A stretch of DNA of 64,000 bases from Gemmobacter sp034519525 (GCA_034519525.1 JAXHOJ010000054.1:62001-126000), one strand, 5' to 3'; shown: positions 50,180 to 61,179, counted from the first letter of the stretch. Notes: generated by a model from the sequence alone, not told the origin. Numbers and translations: made by a program.

Positions 50180-53100
50180 ATGACGCCAGCGCAGCTGCAC
50201 AGGTTGCAGGCGGCGCATCCGCGTCATTCTACCTGGCTGTCGGCCAATGCCGGGTCGGGCAAGACCCGCGTGCTGACCGACCGGGTGGCGCGGCTTTTGC
50301 TGGCCGGTGTGGAACCGGCAGCGCATCCTGTGCCTGACCTATACCAAGGCCGCCGCATCGGAAATGCAGAACCGCCTGTTCGCCCGGTTGGGCCAATGGG
50401 CGATGAAGCCGGAAGATGATCTGCGCGCCGCACTGACCGAACTGGGCATCGAAGGCGGCGTTTCCCGTGAAACACTGGCCGAGGCGCGGCGCCTGTTCGC
50501 CCGTGCCATCGAAACGCCGGGCGGGCTGCGTATCCAGACGATCCACAGCTTTTGCGCCACACTCTTGCGCCGCTTTCCGCTGGAAGCAGGGGTTTCGCCG
50601 CAGTTCACCGAGCTGGACGACCGCGCCGCCAAACTGCTGCGCGAGGAGATCGTGGAAGAGATGGCAGATCATCTGGCCTCCGAAGCGGTGGAAGCTCTGG
50701 CCCGGCTGTATACCGGCGAGGATTTTTCGCAGCTTTCCGCCGAGGTGGCACGGCAGGGCGACGGATTTGACCCGCCGCTGGATGCCGCTGGATGCCGGGC
50801 ACTGTTCGACCTGCCGCCCGATGCCAGCGCTGACAGGCTGGTGGCCGAGGTGCTGCTGGGTGGCGAGGCGGAGCTTCTGGCGGAAACAGCCGCCATTCTG
50901 GCCACGGGTTCGGCCCATGATGTGAAACTGGCGGCCAGGATCGCGGGTATTGCCATTGCGCCGGGCCTTGGCACGTTGGCCGCGCTGGAATCGGCGCTGC
51001 TGTTCGGGGAATCGAAGGTCGAAGGGAAAAGCTACACTGCGAAACTCTCTGGGCTGGCCACCAAGGCCACCGCGCCCAGGCTGGCGCATCTGCAAGACCG
51101 GCTCGATGCGCTGATGCTGCGGGTCGAGGCCGCGCGGCCCCGGCGGCTGGCGCTGATGGCGGCGGATCGCACGGCGGCGCTGCACCGCTTTGCCGCCGCC
51201 TTCCTGCCGCTGTATGCGCAGCGCAAGCTGCTGCGCGGGGCGCTGGATTTCGATGATCTGATCGCCCGTGCCAAGGCGCTGCTGACCGATCCGGCCGTGG
51301 CACAATGGGTGCTGTTCCGGCTGGATGGTGGCATCGACCATATCCTCGTGGACGAGGCGCAGGATACCTCGCCCGATCAGTGGCGCGTAATCGAACTGCT
51401 GGCGCAGGAGTTTACGGCGGGCGCCGGCGCGCGGGACGTGGAACGCACGATTTTCGTGGTGGGCGATCAGAAACAGTCGATCTATTCGTTTCAGGGTGCC
51501 GATGTGGCGGCCTTTGCCCGGATGCGCGATCTGTTCAAGGGTCGGCTGGAAGCCATCGGCGCACCGTTTCAGGGGCTGGAGCTGGAACATTCCTTCCGGT
51601 CTTCGCCCGCCGTGCTACGGCTGGTGGATGAAACCTTCCCGCCGCATCTGCACCCCGATCTGGGCGGCGCCTCGCATCATATCGCCTTTCGCGATGCCAT
51701 GCCGGGGCGGGTGGAAATCTGGCCCCACATCCCCGCTGCCGAAAACCCGGAGGATGAGGACTGGACTGATCCAGTCGATCTTGTCACCGGCGAACACCAC
51801 GCTGCGCAGCTTGGCCGGCAGGTGGCGGAGCGGATCAAGGCGATCCTTGACGCCCAGACACCGATCCCGGATGGCGCCGGTTTTCGCCCGGTTCATGCCG
51901 GGGATTTCCTGATTCTGGTGCGCCGCCGGTCGCCGTTGTTTTCCGAAGTGATCCGCGCCTGCAAAGCCTTGCAGCTTCCCATCGCCGGCGCCGACAGGCT
52001 GCATCTGGGCGGGGAAATCGCGGTGAAGGACATCACCGCGTTACTCGCCTTTCTCTCGACCCCCGAAGATGATCTGGCACTGGCCGAACTGCTGCGCTCG
52101 CCGCTGTTCGGCTGGACCGAGGATATGCTCTACAGGCTGGCGCAGCCGCGCAAAGGCTATCTGTGGGAGGCATTGCGCCATGACGCAGATCACGTCGAAA
52201 CCACGCGCATATTGAAGGACATGCGCGATCAGGCCGATTTCTTGCGCCCTTTCGATCTGATCGAACGGATGCTGACCCGGCATGACGGGCGCAGCCGTTT
52301 GCTGGCGCGGCTGGGGGCCGAAGCCGAGGATGGCATCGACGAGCTTCTGTCACAGGCTTTGGCCTATGAACGCAATGACGTGCCCAGCCTGACCGGCTTC
52401 CTGACCTGGCTGCAGACAGATGACGTGCAGGTAAAACGCCAGATGGACAGCGCAGGCCGCAAGATCCGGGTGATGACGGTGCATGGATCGAAGGGGCTGG
52501 AGGCGCCGATTGTCATTCTGCCTGATACCGCCGACCACAGCCCGCGTGACCGGGACGAGATCTATCGGCTGGGCGAGACCGCGGTCTGGCGTACCGAAGG
52601 CGCAGGCAGCCCCGAGGCCATCACCGATATCCGCCGCGCCCGGCAAGATCGACAGCGCGCAGAAAGTATGCGCCTGCTCTATGTGGCGCTGACGCGGGCG
52701 CAAAGCTGGCTGATCGTGGCATCGGCCGGCAGGCTGGCATCCGAGAAGGACGCGAAGAAGGGCGAAGATCGCGAGCCCGCCTGGTATGATCTGATCCGGG
52801 CCGGCGCCCTGCGACTGGGGGCCGAGACCGGGGCGGATGGCGTTCTGCGTCATGGCTTTGGCGATTGGCCTGCGGCGGCCGCGACGCAAGAGGCGGAGGC
52901 GCCTGTTCTGGCTCCCGTCCTGCCGCAATGGCTGGGCCTGCCTGCAGCCGAACCTGCCCGGCCACCCCAGCCCCTCAGCCCCTCTGGTCTGGGTGGGGCG
53001 AAAGTGATTGCCGGCGACCATCTGGGGGAAAGCGAAGATGCAAAGCTGCGCGGCACCTGGCTGCATCTGCTGCTGGAACATCTGCCGGGCAGAGAGGCCA

Positions 53101-53483
53101 CGCAATGGCCCACGCTGGCGGCTTCGCTGATCCCCGATCCAGCGGAATGTGCGGCGCTGCTGGCCGAGGCCGGGCGGGTGATTGCGGCCCCTCATCTGGC
53201 GCCGATCTTTGCCGAGGATGCGCTGACCGAAGTGGCGATCACCGCCGAGTATCAGGGGCAGCGCCTGTATGGCGCCATCGACCGCCTGGTGGTGACGGCG
53301 GATCGCGTGCTGGCGGTGGATTACAAATCCAACGCGCGGGTGCCCGACCGGGCCGAAGATGTGCCGGAAGGGCTGAAACGCCAGATGACGGCCTATCGCG
53401 CGGCGCTGGCGCAGATCTATCCCGACCGACAGATCGAAACGGCGATCCTCTGGACGAAGACCGCCGTGCTGATGCCGGTTTAG
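50180..53483 (+). pseudogene. addA: double-strand break repair helicase AddA, single frameshift
   Basis: The gene spans 3304 bp (about 1100 codons). The first frame gives MTPAQLHRLQAAHPRHS and the helicase motif I WLSANAGSGKTRVLTDRVARLL, up to LLAGVEP. Then one extra G near 50313 shifts it; removing one G gives PQRILCLTYTKAAASEMQNRLF. The remaining 1050 codons are clean: LVDEAQDTSPDQWRVI, VVGDQKQSIYSFQGADV, VMTVHGSKGLEAPIVILPD, RLLYVALTRAQ and the C-terminal nuclease motif VLAVDYKSNARVP. A single indel in an otherwise well-preserved long gene points to sequencing error, with recent loss as the alternative. Confidence 0.9.
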
Positions 53484-53486
53484 CCT

Positions 53487-54353
53487 TTACGAACGAGCGT
53501 TCAGAAAGGCATCCACCTCTGTCGCCATAGGGATCGCCTGCGCGGCGCCTGCGCGGGTGACCTGAATAGCCGAAGCGGCCGAGGCGCGGCGCATGGCAGC
53601 CTCGGGCGCAAGGCCAAGATCCAGCGCGGCGGCCAAGGTGCCGATGAAGGTGTCGCCGGCGCCCGTGGTATCGACAGGGGCGACCTTGAAGGCAGGCATG
53701 AAGATCGGCGACGCCTTCGCCGAAATCCACTCTGCCCCCTGCGCGCCCTTGGTGATGATGCAATCCAGCGGTGGTAGCGCACCTTCGGCAGCGCGCAGCT
53801 GTTCGGCCTCGATCTCGTTCATCACCAGTAGGGAAACATGCGGCAAGACGGCGCGCACGGCGCCAATATCGAAGGGCGCAGCGGAATAGATCACCCGCAA
53901 GCCCTTGGCCGCTGCCACCGCCGCCGCTTCGGCCTGCGCCGAGGTTTCGTTCTGCAGCAACAGGCTGTCGCCGGCCTCGGCACTGGCCAAAGCCGAGGCC
54001 AGCATATCTGCCGTCACCGCCCGGTTGGCGCCGGGATAGATGACGATGCTGTTTTCTGCCTGCGGATCGACGTTGATGATGGCATGGCCCGTGGGCACCG
54101 CACCCACCGTCACATGCGCCAGATCGACGCCATAACCCGCCAGCTCATCCAGAACCCAGCCACTGCCCGGGCCGATGGCGCCGATATGATGGCAGATGGC
54201 GCCGGCCCGGGCGGCTGCGACCGACTGGTTCGCCCCTTTGCCGCCCAGACCCTGACTGTATTCCAGCGCCGAAAGCGTTTCGCCCGGCGCCGGCAGATGT
54301 GGCACGCGATAGACATGGTCGATATTGATCGACCCCAGATTCCAGATCGCCAT
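53487..54353 (-). CDS. rbsK: ribokinase-like PfkB-family sugar kinase
   Basis: The protein has 288 residues. LGSINIDHVYRVPHLPAPGET at the start, GGKGANQSVAAARAGA (residues 34-49) and PVDTTGAGDTFIGTLAAALD with the catalytic Asp are ribokinase signatures. It phosphorylates D-ribose or a related sugar. No ribose transporter is linked, so the exact sugar is uncertain. It converges on addA with a 3-nt gap and lies 15 nt downstream of the malic enzyme gene on the same strand. Confidence 0.85.
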   Translation of the reverse strand: MAIWNLGSINIDHVYRVPHLPAPGETLSALEYSQGLGGKGANQSVAAARAGAICHHIGAIGPGSGWVLDELAGYGVDLAHVTVGAVPTGHAIINVDPQAENSIVIYPGANRAVTADMLASALASAEAGDSLLLQNETSAQAEAAAVAAAKGLRVIYSAAPFDIGAVRAVLPHVSLLVMNEIEAEQLRAAEGALPPLDCIITKGAQGAEWISAKASPIFMPAFKVAPVDTTGAGDTFIGTLAAALDLGLAPEAAMRRASAASAIQVTRAGAAQAIPMATEVDAFLNARS

Positions 54354-54368
54354 GCCGCTTTCCTCCCT

Positions 54369-56624
54369 TTAGCCGATCTTGCAGGCAGCCAGCGCCGCCA
54401 TGTTCAGGATATCGTTGACGGTGGAGTTCGTCGAACAGATCTGGATCGGCTTTTTCACCCCGGTCAGGATCGGGCCGATCACCGTGGCACCGGCCATTTC
54501 CTGCAACAGCTTGACCGAGATCGAAGCCGAATGCCGGGCCGGCACCACAAGGATATTGGCCGGGCCGGACAGGCGGCAGAACGGGTAATGCGCCATGACA
54601 CCAGGGTTCAGCGCCACATCTACCGTCATTTCGCCATCATATTCGAAATCCACCTTCATCGTATCCAGCACCCTGGGGGCTTCGTGCATCTTGGTGGCGC
54701 GTTCCGAAACCGGATAGCCGAAGGTCGAGAAACTGACGAAGGCCACACGCGGTTCCAGCCCCAGCCCGCGGGCAACGCTGGCGCAGCGGATAGCAATATT
54801 GGCCAGATCCTGCGGTTCCGGCCATTCCTGCACCAGCGTATCGCCGATCAGCACGATCTTGCCCTTGTGCAGCAGCGCCGTCACCCCAACGGCACCGGCT
54901 GCGGCATCAGCATCGAAGACATGGTTGATGAGCTTCAGAACATGCGCTGATTTGCGGGTGGCCCCGGTTACCACACCATCGCCATGCCCATGTGCCAGCA
55001 TCAGTGCCGAAAACACATGGCGGTCACGCGCTGCAAGACGGTGGATATCCAGCCTGTCGAACCCTTCGCGCTGCAGGCGGTTGTACAGGAAATCCTTGTA
55101 GTGATCGAGATGGCGGGAATTGGCGGCATTCACCACCTCCAGCTCGCGCACGGCGTCATGAAGGCCTGCCGCATCCAGCTTTTCGCGCACATCCTGTTCG
55201 CGGCCCACCACCAGCGCCTTGCCCAGACCGGCGCGCTGATAGGCGACAGCGGCACGCAGCACGCGCGGATCATCGCCTTCGGCAAAGATCATGCGGGCCT
55301 GCGCCTGCCGTGCCCGCGCGTGAACGCCCTGCAGGATCGAGGCGGTCGGATCCATCCGCGCCTTCAGGCTGGCCTCATAGCCCTTGAGATCAATGATCGG
55401 GCGACGCGCCACGCCGGTATCCATGCCAGCCTTGGCCACGGCCGGCGGGATCACATGGATCAGCCGGGGGTCGAACGGCGTGGGGATGATGTAATCGCGC
55501 CCGAAGCTGAGCTTGCGGCCATAGGCCATCGCCACCTCATCCGGCACGTCTTCCCGCGCCAGTTTCGCCAGCGCCTGCGCACAGGCAATCTTCATCTCGT
55601 CATTGATGGCGCGGGCGTGGATGTCCAGCGCGCCCCGGAACAGATAGGGGAAGCCCAGAACGTTGTTCACCTGGTTCGGGTAATCGCTGCGCCCGGTGGC
55701 CACGATGGCATCGGCGCGCACGGCGTGCGCCTCTTCCGGGGTGATTTCCGGATCGGGGTTGGCCATGGCGAAGATCACCGGGTTTTCGGCCATGCTGGCC
55801 ACCATATCCGGCGTCACAGCACCCTTGGCAGACACACCCAGAAAGACATCGGCGCCGCGCATCGCCTCTTCCAGCGTGCGCGCCGGAGTATTGGCGGCAT
55901 GGGCCGATTTCCATTGGTTCATGCCTTCGGTGCGGCCCTGATAGATGACGCCCTTGGTATCGCACATGATGCAATTGTCATGTTTGGCGCCCATGGATTT
56001 CAGAAGTTCCAGGCAGGCGATGCCGGCGGCACCCGCCCCGTTCAACACAATCTTCACATCGCCGATCTTCTTGCCCGAAAGCTCCAGCGCGTTGATGAGA
56101 CCGGCTGCGCAGATCACCGCCGTGCCATGCTGATCATCATGGAATACCGGGATATCCATGATTTCTTTCAGACGCTGTTCGATGATGAAACATTCGGGCG
56201 CCTTGATGTCTTCAAGGTTGATGCCACCGAAGGTCGGCCCCATCAGGCGGACGGCCTGAATGATCTCTTCCGGGTCTTCGGTATCCAGTTCGATGTCGAT
56301 GGCGTTCACATCGGCAAAGCGCTTGAACAGCACAGCCTTGCCTTCCATCACCGGCTTTGACGCCAGCGCGCCCAGATTGCCCATGCCAAGGATCGCCGTA
56401 CCATTGGAGATCACGGCAACCATATTGCCTTTGACCGTATAATCATAAGCCGTCTCTGGCCGGTCAGCGATCGCCTGCACCGGAACCGCCACACCCGGAC
56501 TATAGGCCAGCGACAGGTCGCGCTGGGTGGCCATCGGCGTGGTGGCGACGATCTCGTATTTGCCGGGCTTCGGCTCCAGATGATAGGCGAGCGCTTCTTC
56601 CGGGGTGATCTTGGTCTTGGTCAT
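54369..56624 (-). CDS. maeB: NADP-dependent malic enzyme with C-terminal phosphotransacetylase-like domain
   Basis: The protein has 751 residues, the usual size for MaeB-type bifunctional-architecture malic enzymes. Residues 1-425 are the malic domain (DLSLAYSPGVAVPVQAIADRP, FHDDQHGTAVICAAGLINAL, LNGAGAAGIACLELL). Residues 430-751 form a Pta-like domain that is regulatory rather than catalytic in characterised members (ANILVVPARHSASISVKLLQEM). It converts malate to pyruvate, CO2 and NADPH. The start at 56624 begins MTKTKITPEEALAYH; longer forms include non-family sequence. It is divergent from mutS. Confidence 0.93.
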   Translation of the reverse strand: MTKTKITPEEALAYHLEPKPGKYEIVATTPMATQRDLSLAYSPGVAVPVQAIADRPETAYDYTVKGNMVAVISNGTAILGMGNLGALASKPVMEGKAVLFKRFADVNAIDIELDTEDPEEIIQAVRLMGPTFGGINLEDIKAPECFIIEQRLKEIMDIPVFHDDQHGTAVICAAGLINALELSGKKIGDVKIVLNGAGAAGIACLELLKSMGAKHDNCIMCDTKGVIYQGRTEGMNQWKSAHAANTPARTLEEAMRGADVFLGVSAKGAVTPDMVASMAENPVIFAMANPDPEITPEEAHAVRADAIVATGRSDYPNQVNNVLGFPYLFRGALDIHARAINDEMKIACAQALAKLAREDVPDEVAMAYGRKLSFGRDYIIPTPFDPRLIHVIPPAVAKAGMDTGVARRPIIDLKGYEASLKARMDPTASILQGVHARARQAQARMIFAEGDDPRVLRAAVAYQRAGLGKALVVGREQDVREKLDAAGLHDAVRELEVVNAANSRHLDHYKDFLYNRLQREGFDRLDIHRLAARDRHVFSALMLAHGHGDGVVTGATRKSAHVLKLINHVFDADAAAGAVGVTALLHKGKIVLIGDTLVQEWPEPQDLANIAIRCASVARGLGLEPRVAFVSFSTFGYPVSERATKMHEAPRVLDTMKVDFEYDGEMTVDVALNPGVMAHYPFCRLSGPANILVVPARHSASISVKLLQEMAGATVIGPILTGVKKPIQICSTNSTVNDILNMAALAACKIG

Positions 56625-56751
56625 CAGGGGGCCATCCTGCAATGAAAGTTCTCTCTCATAGCGCTCTGGCATGGCTATGCCAACGATGCAGTTGGTCTTT
56701 TCGCGGACGGGCGGGTTCTGTAGGGTCGGCAGGCTTTCAGGGGGATGCTGC

Positions 56752-59394
56752 GTGACCGAAGAAACCGTGACGCCGATGATGGCCCAGTATCTGGAGATCA
56801 AGGCGGGCTATGCCGATGCGATCCTGTTCTACCGGATGGGCGATTTCTACGAGATGTTCTTTGACGATGCGGTGGCGGCATCCGGCGCGCTGGATATCGC
56901 GCTGACGAAGCGTGGCACCCACATGGGCGAGCCGATTCCGATGTGCGGTGTGCCGGTTCATGCTGCCGAAGGTTATCTGCTGATGCTGATCCGCAAGGGC
57001 TTTCGCGTGGCGATTGCCGAACAGATGGAAGACCCGGCCGAAGCAAAGAAGCGCGGGTCGAAATCTGTGGTGCGGCGCGATGTCGTGCGGCTGGTGACGC
57101 CGGGCACGCTGACCGAAGACAGCCTGCTGGAGGCCCGGCGGCACAACTATCTGGCTGCCTTTGCCGAGGTGCGCGACGAAGGCGCGCTGGCCTGGACCGA
57201 TATCTCGACAGGCGAGCTGCGGGTGATGCCCTGCCCGCGCGCGCGCCTGTCGCCCGAACTGGCCCGTCTGGCCCCGCGTGAGGTGCTGGTGAGCGATACC
57301 GCCGAGGCCGATCTGCGCGGGCTGGCCGAGGATCTGGGCGCCGCCGTCACGCCGATGGCGCGGGCGGCCTTTGACAGCACAGGGGCCGAGCGGCGGCTAT
57401 GCGCCTTGTGGCAGGTCGGCACGCTGGAGGCTTTTGGTACCTTTGGCCGGGCCGAGCTGGCAGCCATGGGCGCGCTGGTGGAATATCTGGAGCTGACCCA
57501 GCGCGGCAAGCTTCCGCTGCTGCGCCAGCCACAGCGCGAGGCTCTGGGCGGCGCCATGCAGATCGACGCCGCAACCCGGCGCAATCTGGAAATCACCTCC
57601 GCCCTGTCGGGTGGCCGGGCGGGCAGCCTGCTGGATGCGGTGGATCGCACGGTGACGGCCGGCGGCGCGCGGCTGCTGGAACGGCGGCTGTCGGCCCCAT
57701 CGCGCGATCTGGGGCAGATCGCGGCGCGACATGATGCCATTGACCTGCTGCTGGCCAATGCCCGGCTGCGCGAGGATCTGCGCGAGGCGCTGCGCCGGGT
57801 GCCGGATATGGATCGTGCGCTGTCACGCCTGGCGCTGGACCGCGGCGGCCCGCGCGACCTGGCCGCGATCCGCAATGGCCTGTCGCAGGCGGCATTGATT
57901 GCCGATCGGATCGCAGGACAGGATAGCCCCCTGCTGGCCGAGGCCGCACTGGGGCTGATCGGGATGGATGACCTGATTTCCCTTCTGGATCAATCGCTTG
58001 TGGCAGAGCCGCCGCTTCTGGCCCGCGATGGAGGCTTTATCGCGGCGGGCTTTGACGGCGATCTGGACGAAACCCGGCAGCTGCGCGATGAGGGCCGCGG
58101 CGTGATCGCCGGTATGCAGGCCGATTATGTGGCACGAACAGGTATTCAGAGCCTCAAGATAAAACATAATAATGTGCTGGGCTATTTCATCGAAACCACC
58201 TCGACCCATGCCGAAAAGATGCTGGCACCGCCGCTGAGCGAAACATTCATCCACCGCCAGACCACGGCCAATCAGGTACGCTTTACCACCGTGCCGCTGA
58301 GCGAGATCGAGACACGGATCCTGAACGCCGGCAATCACGCGCTGGAGATCGAGCGGCGCCATTTCGCCAACCTGCGTGCAGCCGTGCTGGCCGAAGCCGG
58401 GCGGATCGGAGTCGCCGCAGCCAGCCTGGCTGAGCTGGATCTGGCCGCCGGCTTTGCCGATCTTTCCGCAGCCGAAGATTGGGTGCGCCCCAGAATGGAT
58501 GCCAGCCATGCGTTTCATGTGAAACGCGGGCGGCATCCGGTGGTGGAACGCGCGTTGCGGCGACAGGGCAACACATCCTTCGTGGCCAATGATTGCGCAT
58601 TGGCAGAACAGCATACGCCAGCGATCTGGCTGCTGACCGGGCCGAACATGGCGGGTAAATCCACCTTCCTGCGGCAGAATGCACTGATCGCCCTTCTGGC
58701 GCAGGCGGGCAGCCATGTGCCGGCCCAAGCCGCGCATATCGGCCTGGTGAGCCAGTTGTTCAGCCGCGTGGGGGCCAGTGATGATCTGGCGCGCGGACGA
58801 TCCACCTTCATGGTGGAGATGGTGGAGACGGCGGCCATCCTCAACCAGGCCGATGACCGGGCGTTGGTGATTCTGGACGAGATCGGGCGCGGCACCGCCA
58901 CCTATGACGGGCTGAGCATCGCCTGGGCCACGCTGGAACACCTGCATGACACCAACCGCTGCCGCGCGCTTTTCGCCACCCATTACCACGAGATGACGGC
59001 TCTGGCGGGCAAGTTGCCGGGGGTGGAAAATGCCACTGTTGCGGTGAAGGAGTGGGACGGCGAAGTGATCTTCCTGCACGAGGTGCGCAAGGGGGCGGCG
59101 GATCGCAGCTATGGCGTGCAGGTGGCGCGCCTGGCCGGCCTGCCAGCCGCGGTGATCGAGCGCGCCAAGGTGGTGCTGGAAGCGCTGGAAAGTGGCGAGC
59201 GTGAAGGCGGCAACCGGCAGAAGGCGTTGATCGACGATCTGCCGCTGTTCCGCGCCGCGCCCCCTGCCCCGGCCAAGGTGGTGCAGAAGGAATCGGCGGT
59301 GGAGGCGCGGCTGAAAGCGCTGAACCCCGACGAGTTGACGCCGATGGAGGCGCTGAAACTGGTTTATGAAATGAAACAGGCGCTGGCGGGATAG
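56752..59394 (+). CDS. mutS: DNA mismatch repair protein MutS
   Basis: The protein has 880 residues. The mismatch-binding motif FYRMGDFYEMFF (the Phe-x-Glu wedge) is near residue 25-35, Walker A is TGPNMAGKSTF (about residue 630), Walker B is ALVILDEIGRGT, and the switch is LFATHYHEM. The C-terminal LTPMEALKLVYEMKQ is the usual MutS tail. It recognises base mismatches and recruits MutL. I chose the GTG at 56752, preceded by GGGGGA, because TVTPMMAQYLEIK is the conserved beginning. Confidence 0.95.
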   Translation: MTEETVTPMMAQYLEIKAGYADAILFYRMGDFYEMFFDDAVAASGALDIALTKRGTHMGEPIPMCGVPVHAAEGYLLMLIRKGFRVAIAEQMEDPAEAKKRGSKSVVRRDVVRLVTPGTLTEDSLLEARRHNYLAAFAEVRDEGALAWTDISTGELRVMPCPRARLSPELARLAPREVLVSDTAEADLRGLAEDLGAAVTPMARAAFDSTGAERRLCALWQVGTLEAFGTFGRAELAAMGALVEYLELTQRGKLPLLRQPQREALGGAMQIDAATRRNLEITSALSGGRAGSLLDAVDRTVTAGGARLLERRLSAPSRDLGQIAARHDAIDLLLANARLREDLREALRRVPDMDRALSRLALDRGGPRDLAAIRNGLSQAALIADRIAGQDSPLLAEAALGLIGMDDLISLLDQSLVAEPPLLARDGGFIAAGFDGDLDETRQLRDEGRGVIAGMQADYVARTGIQSLKIKHNNVLGYFIETTSTHAEKMLAPPLSETFIHRQTTANQVRFTTVPLSEIETRILNAGNHALEIERRHFANLRAAVLAEAGRIGVAAASLAELDLAAGFADLSAAEDWVRPRMDASHAFHVKRGRHPVVERALRRQGNTSFVANDCALAEQHTPAIWLLTGPNMAGKSTFLRQNALIALLAQAGSHVPAQAAHIGLVSQLFSRVGASDDLARGRSTFMVEMVETAAILNQADDRALVILDEIGRGTATYDGLSIAWATLEHLHDTNRCRALFATHYHEMTALAGKLPGVENATVAVKEWDGEVIFLHEVRKGAADRSYGVQVARLAGLPAAVIERAKVVLEALESGEREGGNRQKALIDDLPLFRAAPPAPAKVVQKESAVEARLKALNPDELTPMEALKLVYEMKQALAG

Positions 59395-59404
59395 CCAGCG
59401 CCTG
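59377..59404 (+). terminator. mutS terminator hairpin overlapping the stop codon
   Basis: CAGGCGCTGGC and GCCAGCGCCTG form an 11-bp perfect stem with a GGGATA loop containing part of the TAG stop codon. It separates mutS from the convergent grpE gene. Confidence 0.6.
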
Positions 59405-59424
59405 CAAAGGGCCTGTGGTGCGGA

Positions 59425-59985
59425 TCAGGCGCCTGTATTGGACGAAACACCCACCTGCGCCGGACGCAGCAGACGGTCATGTATCATGAAGCCTTCGGTC
59501 ATGACCTGAATGATCTGGCCCGCCTTGGTGCCCGGAACCGGCGCTTCGAACATCGCCTGATGTTGTTGCGGATCGAAGGTTTCGCCAACCTCGGGGACAA
59601 TAGGGGTGACGCCATGGCGCCCCAGGACCGAGATCAACTCGCGCAGGGTAAGTTCCACGCCTTCGATCATGGCCGAAGACTGCGCCCGCGCCTCTTCGGT
59701 CACTGCATTGAGGGCCCGGCGCAAGTTGTCGTAGACTGGCAGCATGTCGCGGGCCAGCTTGGAGCCGCCATAGTTTTCAGCCTCGCGCCGGTCGCGCTCG
59801 CCGCGCTTGCGGGCGTTTTCGGCATCGGCCAGCGCACGCATAAACCTGTCGCGCAGCTCGTCGCGTTCGGCGCGCAGCGCCTCCAGCTCGTCTGCTTCGA
59901 TGAACTCTTCAAACTCTTCCAGCTTCAGATCGTTCGGACCTGCCTGATCCTGCGCCATGTCGTCTTCCTCGATACTCTGTGCCAT
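59425..59985 (-). CDS. grpE: nucleotide exchange factor GrpE
   Basis: The protein has 186 residues. A long N-terminal acidic coiled coil (LKLEEFEEFIEADELEALRAERDELRDRFMRALADAENARKR) leads to the conserved beta domain (GVELTLRELISVLGRHGV, FDPQQHQAMFEAP, and MIHDRLLRPAQVGVS at the end). It exchanges ADP for ATP on DnaK. It follows hrcA with overlapping stop/start codons, a common heat-shock pair. Two adjacent ATGs (59988 and 59985) make the start uncertain by one codon. Confidence 0.94.
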   Translation of the reverse strand: MAQSIEEDDMAQDQAGPNDLKLEEFEEFIEADELEALRAERDELRDRFMRALADAENARKRGERDRREAENYGGSKLARDMLPVYDNLRRALNAVTEEARAQSSAMIEGVELTLRELISVLGRHGVTPIVPEVGETFDPQQHQAMFEAPVPGTKAGQIIQVMTEGFMIHDRLLRPAQVGVSSNTGA

Positions 59986-61058
59986 CATCCCATGCCCCTG
60001 TCAGCCACCAGTCGGCCAACAAGTTGCGCCGTATAGTCGACAATCGGCACGACACGCCCGTAGTTCAGCCGCGTCGGGCCAATCACGCCCACGGCGCCGA
60101 TGATCTTCCGGTCAGCGTTCATATAGGGAGAGACCACCAGAGAGGAACCCGAAAGTGAAAAGAGTTTGTTCTCTGAGCCAATAAAAATGCGCACCCCCTC
60201 GCCCTGTTCAGTCAGATCAAGGAAATCAGCCAGATCGCGCGTTCGTTCCAGATCGTCGAACAGGCGGCGTATGCGATCCAGATCCGTGGTTTCCGACGTG
60301 GATTCCAGAAGATTGGCCCGGCCCCGGATAAGCAGCCGTTCATTCTGCTCTCCTGCATCCTCCCACAGCGCCAGCCCACTTTCGACCAGCGCCCGAGCCA
60401 GCGAATCGATTTCCTGCCGGCGGCTTTCGATATCCTTGCGCACTGATCCGCGCAGGTCAGACAGCGTTTTACCCCCTGCCAATGCGTTCAGGAAATTTGC
60501 CGCCTCGCGCATTGCCGAGGGGGTCAGCCCAGGCGGTGGTGTGAACAAGCGATTTTCAACATGGCCATCGGCAAACACCAGCACGACCAATGCCCGCTGC
60601 GGGGCAAGGTTGACGAATTCGATATGCCGGATCGGCGCCTCTTCATGCTTGGGCGTCACCACAAGGCTTGCGCCGCGGGTGATCCCGGACAGTGCCGATC
60701 CGACCCGATCCAGAAGATTAGCCACGTCGGGGGTGCCATTCCCAAGCGTGGAATCTATCATCTCCCGATCAGCCGAGGCGACAGTGCCAACCTCCAGCAA
60801 CCCATCGACGAACATCCGCAGACCTAGCTGGGTCGGCACCCGGCCCGCCGAGATATGAGGGCTGTCGAGCAGCCCCATATATTCCAGATCCTGCATCACA
60901 TTCCGGATCGTGGCTGCGGATATCTTTTCAGAAAAATCACGCGTGAGGGTGCGCGACCCGACCGGATCCCCGGAGGCCAGATAGGATTCGACGACCCTGC
61001 GAAACACCTCGCGCGATCTGTCATTCAGTTCCGATAGGATCGTTGTCCCGTCAGACAT
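59985..61058 (-). CDS. hrcA: heat-inducible transcription repressor HrcA
   Basis: The protein has 357 residues. The N-terminal winged helix is LNDRSREVFRRVVESYLASGDPVGSRTLTRDF, followed by SAATIRNVMQDLEYMGLLDSPHISAGRVPTQLG, the HrcA signature. GVIGPTRLNYGRVVPIVDYTAQLVGRL is near the C-terminus. It represses groEL-type genes through CIRCE elements. I saw no CIRCE repeat at its own promoter, so its targets lie elsewhere. The start at 61058 follows GGA at 8 nt; ATG at 61067 is an alternative. Confidence 0.93.
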   Translation of the reverse strand: MSDGTTILSELNDRSREVFRRVVESYLASGDPVGSRTLTRDFSEKISAATIRNVMQDLEYMGLLDSPHISAGRVPTQLGLRMFVDGLLEVGTVASADREMIDSTLGNGTPDVANLLDRVGSALSGITRGASLVVTPKHEEAPIRHIEFVNLAPQRALVVLVFADGHVENRLFTPPPGLTPSAMREAANFLNALAGGKTLSDLRGSVRKDIESRRQEIDSLARALVESGLALWEDAGEQNERLLIRGRANLLESTSETTDLDRIRRLFDDLERTRDLADFLDLTEQGEGVRIFIGSENKLFSLSGSSLVVSPYMNADRKIIGAVGVIGPTRLNYGRVVPIVDYTAQLVGRLVADRGMG

Positions 61059-61087
61059 TTCATTCATCCAGCATTGTGGTCAGTCAA

Positions 61088-61115
61088 ATTAAAGTGCCCG
61101 TCATAGCGACGTCAA
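61088..61115 (-). promoter_or_regulatory. sigma70-like promoter of hrcA-grpE
   Basis: On the minus strand TTGACG (61115-61110) and TTTAAT (61093-61088) are separated by 16 bp, 30 bp upstream of the hrcA start. It lies in the 121-bp gap shared with the divergent rph gene. Confidence 0.5.
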
Positions 61116-61179
61116 TGAGGGTTGCATCGTATCGCCCCCGATGCCTATTTGGGCATAAATCATGCACAAGGATAGAGAT

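Noticed and set aside
61059..61179. CIRCE element (TTAGCACTC-N9-GAGTGCTAA) at the hrcA promoter
   Set aside because: I looked for it on both strands and found neither half-site; only a sigma70-like promoter is present.
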